From assembly GCA_017619975.1 (NCBI GenBank), contig JAFZRH010000011.1, positions 1 through 38,792 of the forward strand: 38,792 bases of DNA, given 5' to 3'. The stretch's first letter is position 1; each line of letters starts with the position of its first letter. This stretch comes from Lachnospiraceae bacterium. GTDB lineage: Bacteria > Bacillota > Clostridia > Lachnospirales > Lachnospiraceae. The notes beneath the pieces were generated by a model. That model had not been told where the DNA came from. It worked only from the letters and a program-made list of their open reading frames with translations, and made no database searches. Below, in pieces: positions 30,989 through 38,792 of this stretch. The position numbers and the translations under genes were made by a program.

Positions 30989-32057
30989 ACCGGTCAATGT
31001 CCCCGTCCAGCACCGCCGCGGTGTTGCCGGTCTCCACATTCGTGCGCAGATCCTTCACCATGGTGTACGGCTGCAGCACATAGGAGCGGATCTGGGAGCC
31101 GAAGTTGTTGTCCCGGACCACGCCGCGGATATCGGCGGCCTTTTCCAGATTGGCCTGCTGTTTTAAGATCAGCAGCTTGGCCTTTAACATCTGCATGGCC
31201 TTGTCTTTGTTCTGATACTGGGAGCGTTCGTTCTGGCACTGCACCACGATCCCGGTCGGGAAGTGCGTGATGCGGATGGCGGAGGACGTCTTATTGACCT
31301 TCTGGCCGCCGGCGCCGCTGGAGCGGAAGATATCGATGCGGATGTCGTCGTCCGGGATCTCGATATCCAGATCCTCTTCGATGTCCGGCATGACGTCGCA
31401 GGACACGAAAGAGGTCTCGCGCTTGCCCGCCGCGTTGAACGGCGAGATGCGGACCAGACGGTGCACGCCGTGCTCGGACTTCATCAGGCCGTAGGCATGA
31501 TAGCCGTTGACCTGGAAAGTCACGGATTTGATGCCGGCTTCGTCGCCCTCCTGCATATCCAGGAGCTCCGCTTCGAAGCCTTTTTTGAGTGCCCAGCGCG
31601 TATACATGCGGTAGAGCATGGAGCACCAGTCGCAGGATTCGGTGCCGCCGGCCCCGGCCCGCAGGGTCACGATGGCGTTATCCGCGTCAAACTCACCGGA
31701 CAGCAGGGTCTCCATCCGCAGGGCTTCCAGCTCGTCCTTCAGGGCGCCGAGCATCTCGCCGACCTCCTGCGCGATCGCCGGATCTTCCTCCTCGTAGCCC
31801 ATTTCGATCATGACTTCGATATCGTCATACTGGCGGGAAAGACCTTCCAGCTGCTTCACCGTGTCCTTCAGGTTTTTCAGTTCGGTAGAAACTTTGGCGG
31901 CTTTTTCCGGATCGTTCCAGAAGTCAGGCTCTTCCATCATCTTGCTGAGCTCCGTGATCCGGTTTTCCTTCCCGCCGACGTCCAGAGAAGCCCGGACCTC
32001 TTCCAGCGGCTCTTTCAGGGCGGCCAGTTCGATTTTGTAATTGTCTAATTCAACCAT
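30930..32057 (-). CDS. prfB: peptide chain release factor 2 (no programmed frameshift)
   Basis: A 375-aa class I release factor. The RF2 stop-codon-reading motif SPF is seen in ISPFNAAGKRETSF, and the peptidyl-hydrolysis GGQ in SSGAGGQKVNKTSSA. The frame is continuous from the ATG at 32057 (MVELDNYKIEL). At the place where many bacteria need a +1 shift at CUU-UGA, the codons read TCT CTG GAC, so RF2 is not autoregulated by frameshifting here. It starts 7 bases after the secA stop with a weak GGGAG inside secA, so it is probably co-expressed with secA. Its 3' end overlaps the convergent XRE gene. Confidence 0.94.
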   Translation of the reverse strand: MVELDNYKIELAALKEPLEEVRASLDVGGKENRITELSKMMEEPDFWNDPEKAAKVSTELKNLKDTVKQLEGLSRQYDDIEVMIEMGYEEEDPAIAQEVGEMLGALKDELEALRMETLLSGEFDADNAIVTLRAGAGGTESCDWCSMLYRMYTRWALKKGFEAELLDMQEGDEAGIKSVTFQVNGYHAYGLMKSEHGVHRLVRISPFNAAGKRETSFVSCDVMPDIEEDLDIEIPDDDIRIDIFRSSGAGGQKVNKTSSAIRITHFPTGIVVQCQNERSQYQNKDKAMQMLKAKLLILKQQANLEKAADIRGVVRDNNFGSQIRSYVLQPYTMVKDLRTNVETGNTAAVLDGDIDRFIYGFLKAKALEKQAVPEG

Positions 32058-32064
32058 CTGCGTG

Positions 32065-34629
<2,565 letters not shown>

Positions 34630-34645
34630 GCTGTTCTCCTAAACT

Positions 34646-34799
34646 GTGTCATATGGAGTCTTTCTCCCCGTGTCATTCCGACCTCTTCAAGTGTCATTCC
34701 GAGCTCTTTATGTGTCATTCCGGACTTCTTCGTGTTATTCCGAGCTCTTTATGTGTCATTCCGAGCGAAGCGAGGAATCTTTGCCGCGAAGCGGCAATA
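34646..34799. repeat. family A repeat preceded by a 21-bp tandem array
   Basis: GTGTCATTCCG recurs at 34670, 34691, 34712, 34732 (with one change) and 34753, at 20-21 bp steps; a weaker GTGTCAT occurs at 34646. The intervening bases are variants of AGCTCTTTAT. The last copy continues into a full left half (GCGAAGCGAGGAATC...GCCGCGAAGCGGC) that ends at about 34799, 10 bases from the GIY-YIG stop codon. The array lies in the leader of secA. Confidence 0.85.
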
Positions 34800-34809
34800 T
34801 ATCCTTCCC

Positions 34810-35103
34810 TCAATTCCAACCCTTGCTTAAATCTTTCCATTCCGGATTCATCGACCGGACAAGATCATTTTTCTTATCCCTGCTCCATCCTTTAATCTGT
34901 TTTTCTCTGGCAATGGCAGCATCAATCTCCCGTGCTTCTTCATAATACACCAACTTATTCACATTGTTTGTTGCGGTAAATCCGGGCAGCATTTTATTCT
35001 TGTGCTCAAACAGCCGTCGTTTGAGGTCGTTGGTTACCCCGACATACATTACCTGACAATTCCAGTTTGTGAGAATATAGACGTAGTATGACTTATAGCT
35101 CAA
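34810..35103 (-). CDS. GIY-YIG single-domain endonuclease, enclosed by family A repeats
   Basis: About 97 aa from a TTG start at 35103, or 127 aa if an ATG at 35193 inside the repeat is used; the extra residues (MCHPERRREAPESK) are repeat sequence and unlikely. The fold signature is intact: YYVYILTN, MYVGVTNDLKRRLFEHK (Y-V-G and Arg) and AREKQIKGWSRDKK with the catalytic Glu. This matches the small URI/YhbQ-like nucleases (COG2827). AAAGGAG lies 16 bases before the TTG, a loose spacing. The gene is AT-richer than its neighbours. Repeats lie 10 bases past its stop and 24 bases before its start, suggesting a mobile unit. The cellular role of this family is not established. Confidence 0.75.
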   Translation of the reverse strand: MSYKSYYVYILTNWNCQVMYVGVTNDLKRRLFEHKNKMLPGFTATNNVNKLVYYEEAREIDAAIAREKQIKGWSRDKKNDLVRSMNPEWKDLSKGWN

Positions 35104-35127
35104 GGATCTGTGTTTGCTTCTCCTTTC

Positions 35128-35403
35128 AGTGCGCCTTGCAGGCGCAGGATCCTTCGACTCCGGCGCTTCGCGCCGTCGCTCAGGATGACACATGCTGTAT
35201 CATTCCGAGCTCTTCATGTGTCATTCCGAGCGAAGCGAGGAATCTTTTATCGCGTAGCGGCAATGTGCGCCTTGCAGGCGCAGGATCCTTCGACTCCGGC
35301 GCTTCGCGCCGTCGCTCAGGATGACACGAAGTCTTTTACCGACGCGCCGTCGCTCAGGATGACACGAAGTCTTTTACCGACGCACCGTCGCTCAGGATGA
35401 CAC
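35128..35403. repeat. family A repeat cluster with two 38-bp tandem units
   Basis: It contains a right half (35128-35192), a 21-bp left-end unit (about 35196-35216), a full unit (35217-35327) and two 38-bp direct repeats at 35328-35365 and 35366-35403 that differ at one base. The 38-bp unit is GAAGTCTTTTACCGACGC followed by the right end CCGTCGCTCAGGATGACAC. Its CTTTTACCG matches the metG 3' end with the stop codon, and a third partial copy is that real end. The cluster lies between metG and the GIY-YIG gene. Confidence 0.85.
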
Positions 35404-35411
35404 AAAGTCTT

Positions 35412-37463
35412 TTACCGGATCTCGGCGCCGGGCTTTACCGCGCGGCCGGTGGTCATTAAGGAAAGATTGCCGTCCTCATCCTCGGCGGAAAGCAGCATGC
35501 CTTCGGACAGAAGGCCCGCCAGCTTCGCCGGCTTTAAATTCACGATGGCCATGACGTTCTTCCCGACCAGTTCTTCGGGCTTATACCAGGCTTTGATGCC
35601 GGAGATGATCTGGCACTTTTCGCCGCCGAAATCGATTTCAAAGCGCAGGAGCTTCTTGGACTTCGGGACCTCCTCGCAGACCAGGACCTTGCCCACGCGG
35701 AACTCGAGCTTCGCAAAATCGTCATACTCCACTTCGGGCTTATGGACGAGAGGCTCCTGCCCTCCCCCGGACGCGGGGGAGGGTGCCCCGTCAGGGGCGG
35801 GTGAGGGCGACTTGCCGGTTTTCTTTTGTTCGCTCCCTTCCGGCTGCTTCGGCGCCGCCTCTTCCTTCACCGGCGGGAAGAGCTCCGCGACCTTCTTCAT
35901 CACAGCCGCGGGATCCAGTCTCGCAAAGAGCTGCTCCGGCTTTTCCGTGACCTTCGTCTCCCCGTTCAGTCCGAACTCGCCCAGCTGCGCGAAACCGCGC
36001 TTTTCGGTGCCGAGCTGCGCAAAGATCTTTTCCGCGGTCTCCGGCAGGAAAGGCGCCAGCAGGCTCGCGCCGATCGTCAGACCCTCGCTCAAATTGTAGA
36101 GCACCGTCGCCAGGCGGTCCTGCTTTTCCGGATCCTTCGCCAGGGCCCAGGGCATCGTCTCATCGATATATTTGTTGCAGCGCTTGAAGAGATTCCAGAT
36201 CTCGCTTAAGGCATCCGCCACGTGCAGCGTCTCCATCGCCTTCTCGCAGGCCGCCGGCACCGCCTTCGCGACCGCCGCCAGTTCCTCATCCACCGGCTCG
36301 CTCACGCCGCCGTTCCGGACGGTCCCGCCGAAATACTTGTTGCTCATCGCCACCGTGCGGTTTAAGAGATTCCCGAGCACGTTCGCCAGATCCGCGTTGA
36401 TCCGCTCGATCAGAAGATCCCAGGTGATCACGCCGTCGTTCTCGAAGGGCATCTCGTGCAGCACGAAGTAACGCACCGCGTCCAGGCCGAAGAAATCGAT
36501 CAGCGTATCCGCGTAAAGGACGTTGCCCTTGGACTTCGACATCTTGCCGTCGCCCTGCAGCAGCCAGGGGTGGCCGAAGACCTGCTTCGGAAGCGGCTCG
36601 CCGAGCGCCATCAGGAAGATCGGCCAGTAGATGGTATGGAAGCGGATGATATCCTTGCCGATGATATGTACGTCAGCCGGCCAGAGCTTTTTGTACTGCT
36701 CCGTGCTTTCGCCGCCGCAGTGATAGCCGACGCCGGTGATGTAGTTTGTGAGCGCGTCCAGCCATACGTAGACCACGTGCTTCGGATCAAAGTCCACCGG
36801 GATGCCCCATTTGAAGGACGTCCGGGAAACGCACAGATCCTGCAGGCCCGGTTTTAAGAAGTTGTTCACCATCTCGTTCTTGCGGGAAACGGGCTGGATG
36901 AACTCCGGATGCGCCTCGATGTGCGCCATCAGCCGGTCCGCGTATTTGCTCATGCGGAAGAAGTAGGCCTCCTCCTTGGCCTTCTCCACCGGACGGCCGC
37001 AGTCGGGACACAGCTTCACGCCGTCCTTCTCCACGACCTGACTCTCGGTAAAGAACGACTCGTCCGGCACGCAGTACCAGCCCTCGTAGGCGCCTTTGTA
37101 GATATCGCCCTGTTCATAAAGCTTTTTGAAGATCTTCTGCACCTCGGCCTCGTGATAACCGTCCGTGGTGCGGATGAACTTGTCGTAGGAAATGTTCAGG
37201 GAATCCCAAATGCCCCGGATGTTCCCGGCAACTTCATCCACGAAGGCCTTCGGGCTCTTGCCGGCCGCGACCGCTTTGTTTTCGATCTTCTGGCCGTGCT
37301 CATCGGTGCCGGTCTGGAAGAAGACGTCGTAGCCCTGGGCGCGGCGAAAGCGCGCGATGGCGTCGGTCAAAACGATCTCGTAGCAGTTGCCGATGTGAGG
37401 CTTGCCCGAGGCGTACGCGATGGCGGTGGTTATGTAGTACGGTTTTTTGTCGTAAGTCTGCAT
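35412..37463 (-). CDS. metG: methionyl-tRNA synthetase with a repeat-encoded linker insertion
   Basis: A 683-aa class I synthetase that charges tRNA-Met. The HIGH-like motif is SGKPHIGNCYE near residue 20, the zinc knuckle has CPDCGRPVEK, the KMSKS loop is DGKMSKSKGN, and a C-terminal tRNA-binding domain starts YDDFAKLEFRVGKVLVCEEV. The linker before that domain (about residues 550-569) reads [20 protein letters not shown] and is encoded by a family B palindromic repeat in frame. The start is the ATG at 37463 with AAAGGAGAAACC; the 51 codons upstream are repeat DNA. The stop codon lies at the edge of the 38-bp tandem repeats. Confidence 0.94.
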   Translation of the reverse strand: MQTYDKKPYYITTAIAYASGKPHIGNCYEIVLTDAIARFRRAQGYDVFFQTGTDEHGQKIENKAVAAGKSPKAFVDEVAGNIRGIWDSLNISYDKFIRTTDGYHEAEVQKIFKKLYEQGDIYKGAYEGWYCVPDESFFTESQVVEKDGVKLCPDCGRPVEKAKEEAYFFRMSKYADRLMAHIEAHPEFIQPVSRKNEMVNNFLKPGLQDLCVSRTSFKWGIPVDFDPKHVVYVWLDALTNYITGVGYHCGGESTEQYKKLWPADVHIIGKDIIRFHTIYWPIFLMALGEPLPKQVFGHPWLLQGDGKMSKSKGNVLYADTLIDFFGLDAVRYFVLHEMPFENDGVITWDLLIERINADLANVLGNLLNRTVAMSNKYFGGTVRNGGVSEPVDEELAAVAKAVPAACEKAMETLHVADALSEIWNLFKRCNKYIDETMPWALAKDPEKQDRLATVLYNLSEGLTIGASLLAPFLPETAEKIFAQLGTEKRGFAQLGEFGLNGETKVTEKPEQLFARLDPAAVMKKVAELFPPVKEEAAPKQPEGSEQKKTGKSPSPAPDGAPSPASGGGQEPLVHKPEVEYDDFAKLEFRVGKVLVCEEVPKSKKLLRFEIDFGGEKCQIISGIKAWYKPEELVGKNVMAIVNLKPAKLAGLLSEGMLLSAEDEDGNLSLMTTGRAVKPGAEIR
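35758..35816. repeat. family B palindromic repeat inside metG
   Basis: A CCTCCCCCGGACGCGGGGGA core (palindromic, CCCCCG/CGGGGG) is followed by a small hairpin GCCCCGTCAGGGGC and the tail GGTGAGGGCGACTTGCC. The same tail and core occur at 37530-37590. It is 59 bp long and keeps the metG frame open. Confidence 0.85.
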
Positions 37464-37475
37464 GGTTTCTCCTTT

Positions 37476-37528
37476 AGCCTTCCCCTCTGGGGAAGGGGGA
37501 CCGCCGCCGAAGGCGGTGGTGGATGAGG
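37476..37528. repeat. family C palindromic repeat before metG
   Basis: CCTTCCCC-TCT-GGGGAAGG and CCGCCGCCGAAGGCGGTGG hairpins are followed by TGGATGAGG. It is an inverted relative of the copy at 28722-28766. It begins 13 bases before the metG start, and the Shine-Dalgarno AAAGGAG lies at its very edge, so it forms most of the 5' leader. Confidence 0.82.
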
Positions 37529-37529
37529 T

Positions 37530-37590
37530 TCTCCCCCGGACGCGGGGGAGGGATGTCGCCTTCAGGCGACAGGGTGAGGGCGACTTGCCC
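37530..37590. repeat. family B palindromic repeat in the metG leader
   Basis: The CCCCCGGACGCGGGGG core is followed by the hairpin GTCGCC-TTCA-GGCGAC and the tail GGTGAGGGCGACTTGCC. It matches the copy inside metG except for the middle hairpin, whose two arms have changed together. It directly adjoins the family C copy. Both lie between the metG promoter and gene. Confidence 0.82.
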
Positions 37591-37645
37591 CCTCCCGCTC
37601 TTCTTCGCTCACGCAAAGAAGACCCGGCGGGGCACTATCCGTGAA

Positions 37646-37654
37646 AGTATAGCA
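37646..37654 (-). promoter_or_regulatory. extended -10 promoter of metG
   Basis: On the minus strand TGC-TATACT (complement of 37646-37654) is an extended -10 element (TGnTATAAT type). No good -35 is present, as is usual for such promoters. It lies about 180 bases before the metG ATG; the repeats fill the leader between. Confidence 0.5.
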
Positions 37655-37655
37655 C

Positions 37656-37703
37656 AAAAAGCGCCTGTACGCAAGAAGGCAGGCGCCCCAAAAAGCGCCT
37701 GCC
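37656..37703 (-). terminator. overlapping hairpins: terminator behind the zinc-ribbon protein gene
   Basis: Read on the minus strand, GGCAGGCGC (complement of 37695-37703), GCGCCTGCC (37678-37686) and ACAGGCGC (37661-37668) follow in order. The middle arm can pair with the first (9 bp) or the third (7 bp). The second pairing is followed by TTTTT (37656-37660), making a terminator. It is probably a double terminator for the gene upstream. Confidence 0.65.
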
Positions 37704-37727
37704 CGAAAACTTTTCTTTTGCCGTTCT

Positions 37728-38378
37728 TCAGTTCACAAAGAGATACGCCCGCTTCCGGTAATAGATCTTGTTGAGCCAGAGGATCACGAGCGAAAGAAGG
37801 AAACTGGCGCCATACATGATCAGGTACTGCGTCACGTCCGCGCCGTAATCCGACGCGATCGCAGCGACCCAGATAACATAGACCAGCGTTCCCACCGCGC
37901 TGTTTAAAAGCGTGAAGTTCAGGAGCTTCGGCCCGTTCTTCTTGAATTTCAGCAGGCAGAAGGCGGTGATGGCGCAGAAAACGCCGATCAGGATGCAGAA
38001 GATCCCGTAAACTCCGTTCGGATCCTCCAGGGCGCCGTACGTATCATTGTTCAGGATACTGATGCCGTTGACGATATTCCCGACGGCCGCCAGCCACAGG
38101 GCAAAATACGCCAGGAATTTATGCCACTTCATACCCAACGGCTGCGCCTGCTGATAGATCGGCTGCTGATACGCCTGCTGCTGATAAACCGGCTGGCGGT
38201 AGCCCTGCTGGTAGTTCTGCTGCGGGTAGTTCTGCTGATAGTTCTGCTGCTGATAGCCCTGTTGGTAGTTCTGCTGCGGCCTGTTATTCGGCTGCTGGGA
38301 ATTGATCTGCGGCTGACCGCAGATATTGCAAAAAGCTGACCCGTCAGGCAGCTGTGCTCCGCATTTTAGACAATACAT
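37728..38378 (-). CDS. zinc-ribbon membrane protein with Q/N/Y-rich linker
   Basis: A 216-aa protein. The N-terminus is a zinc ribbon (MYCLKCGAQLPDGSAFCNICG; two CxxC pairs). Residues about 25-80 are almost only Gln, Asn, Tyr, Gly and Pro in repeats such as QQNYQQGY and QQAYQQPIY, a prion-like low-complexity stretch. The rest has four membrane helices (FLAYFALWLAAVGNIVNGIS, YGIFCILIGVFCAITAFCLL, LLNSAVGTLVYVIWVAAIA, YGASFLLSLVILWLNKIYY). Zinc ribbons of this form head many Clostridia membrane proteins of unknown role. A perfect promoter and AGGAAAGG Shine-Dalgarno precede it. The function is unknown. Confidence 0.82.
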   Translation of the reverse strand: MYCLKCGAQLPDGSAFCNICGQPQINSQQPNNRPQQNYQQGYQQQNYQQNYPQQNYQQGYRQPVYQQQAYQQPIYQQAQPLGMKWHKFLAYFALWLAAVGNIVNGISILNNDTYGALEDPNGVYGIFCILIGVFCAITAFCLLKFKKNGPKLLNFTLLNSAVGTLVYVIWVAAIASDYGADVTQYLIMYGASFLLSLVILWLNKIYYRKRAYLFVN

Positions 38379-38426
38379 CGGTGTGTTTCCTTTCCTAAAG
38401 CTCTTCGGACCGTGCCGCTGTATATT

Positions 38427-38454
38427 ATTATAAAGGAGATTTCTTCCTTGTCAA
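38427..38454 (-). promoter_or_regulatory. strong sigma-A promoter of the zinc-ribbon protein gene
   Basis: On the minus strand -35 TTGACA (complement of 38449-38454) and -10 TATAAT (complement of 38427-38432), both perfect, are 16 bp apart. The start codon lies 48 bases downstream of the -10. This is the best consensus promoter in the window. Confidence 0.88.
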
Positions 38455-38460
38455 GGAAAA

Positions 38461-38496
38461 CGAAGAACCGGTCCCGGGACGTATCCCGGAGACCGG
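38461..38496 (-). terminator. hairpin terminator behind the SPFH-like gene
   Basis: CCGGTCTCCGGGA (complement of 38484-38496) and TCCCGGGACCGG (complement of 38468-38479) pair over 12 bases with one bulge and a 4-base loop. The tail TTCTTCGTTTTCC is T-rich but interrupted. It lies 13 bases past the stop codon of the partial gene upstream. Confidence 0.7.
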
Positions 38497-38509
38497 CCTG
38501 CTTTTCTTT

Positions 38510-38792
38510 TTACGGTTCTGCCGCACCGGGCAGTCCGATGATGGTGCTCACGTTCTCGCTGCCCATGTAGTAGTTCGGCAGGATCCCGTTCCACTGCTGA
38601 ATGTAGTAGTAATTCAGCAGATCCGTCGTCAGCCATTCGGAAATGGCTTTGTTCTTGGCGGCTTCTTTCTGGCCGGCGTATTCCGCCGCGTCCGCCTGGA
38701 TCTTGGTGACGGGCAGGTCCGCTTCCGCCTGGATGCGGGCGACTTCCGCCGCCGCGTTGGCATCGATCACGTCACGTTCGGCCTTTGCCTTC
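38510..38792 (-). CDS. 3' end of an SPFH/prohibitin-like protein gene (partial)
   Basis: The last 93 codons of a gene that enters from the window edge. It begins in a long Ala/Glu/Lys-rich helix (AERDVIDANAAAEVARIQAE, then AAEYAGQKEAAKNKAISEWL), typical of the coiled-coil after an SPFH domain. It ends LLNYYYIQQWNGILPNYYMG and GLPGAAEP, like the C-terminus of prohibitin-family proteins (a W-x-G-x-LP motif). Such proteins form oligomeric rings at membranes. The N-terminal SPFH domain and any membrane anchor are outside the window. An internal ATG gives an 86-aa open frame, which is not the true start. Confidence 0.75.
   Translation of the reverse strand, partial: KAKAERDVIDANAAAEVARIQAEADLPVTKIQADAAEYAGQKEAAKNKAISEWLTTDLLNYYYIQQWNGILPNYYMGSENVSTIIGLPGAAEP

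Noticed and set aside
34646..34763. Possible CRISPR array (regular repeats at 21-bp steps)
   Set aside because: The repeats follow each other with similar, not unique, spacers of about 10 bases, the last one continues into a longer palindromic element, and no cas genes are near.
35104..35193. N-terminal extension of the GIY-YIG protein from an ATG at 35193
   Set aside because: The extra residues are a translation of the family A repeat and there is no Shine-Dalgarno before that ATG. Not fully excluded, since the TTG start also has loose spacing.

Overview
The window looks like chromosome of a Gram-positive anaerobe of the class Clostridia, with gut Lachnospiraceae or a relative as the best guess. 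The clues are strong AGGAGG-type Shine-Dalgarno sites, sigma-A promoters, an NfnAB electron-bifurcating transhydrogenase, folD-fhs one-carbon genes, CsoR/CopA/CopZ copper control, BlaI/BlaR1-type genes and many small XRE regulators. Base composition is fairly GC-rich. A few islands are visibly AT-richer: the lipoprotein at 23.7-24.7 kb and the GIY-YIG gene at 34.8-35.1 kb. Almost all genes lie on the minus strand. The exceptions are 7.7-9.8 kb, 14.3-14.8 kb and one XRE gene at 30.6 kb. The taxonomy is inference.

Layout. 0-7 kb (minus): the start of a gene cut by the window edge, an XRE-TPR regulator/MFS exporter pair, a patch of gene remnants (an XRE regulator with a decayed start codon and half of a GNAT acetyltransferase), then a lipoprotein-permease-permease-ATPase ABC operon. 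7-10 kb (plus): a broken HTH gene, a small membrane protein, and a complete tripartite HipBST toxin-antitoxin operon (hipB-hipS-hipT, 4-base ATGA overlaps at both junctions). Three 12-bp operator-like palindromes sit upstream of hipB at exact 40-bp steps. 10-14 kb: an HD-domain protein, then the copper operon csoR-copA-copZ. copA has a one-base frameshift and is also fused in frame to copZ by a palindromic repeat. 14.2-14.9 kb: a Phd/ParE-type toxin-antitoxin pair. 14.9-19.1 kb: blaI and a very long BlaR1/M56 protein (1291 aa). 19.2-24.7 kb: a lipoprotein, nfnA-nfnB, trpS and another lipoprotein. 24.9-30.4 kb: a larA remnant, a MATE exporter, a DEDDh exonuclease, folD and fhs. 30.6-38.8 kb: an XRE regulator, prfB, secA, a GIY-YIG nuclease gene enclosed by repeats, metG, a zinc-ribbon membrane protein with a Q/N/Y-rich linker, and the 3' end of an SPFH/prohibitin-like gene.

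Two themes stand out. First is the HipBST module with its regularly spaced operators. The one characterised HipT kinase (E. coli O127) targets TrpRS, and trpS lies 13 kb away in this window. Second are at least four families of short palindromic repeats at gene boundaries and inside genes. Family A (ends GTGTCATTCCGAG / CTCAGGATGACAC) encloses the GIY-YIG gene and forms tandem arrays. Family B (core CCCCCGGACGCGGGGG) is translated in frame as a [12 protein letters not shown] peptide in MetG and joins CopA to CopZ. Family C (CCTTCCCC...GGGGAAGG) sits between folD and fhs and before metG. A GTGCCAAAAGG hairpin lies beside a duplicated copZ end.
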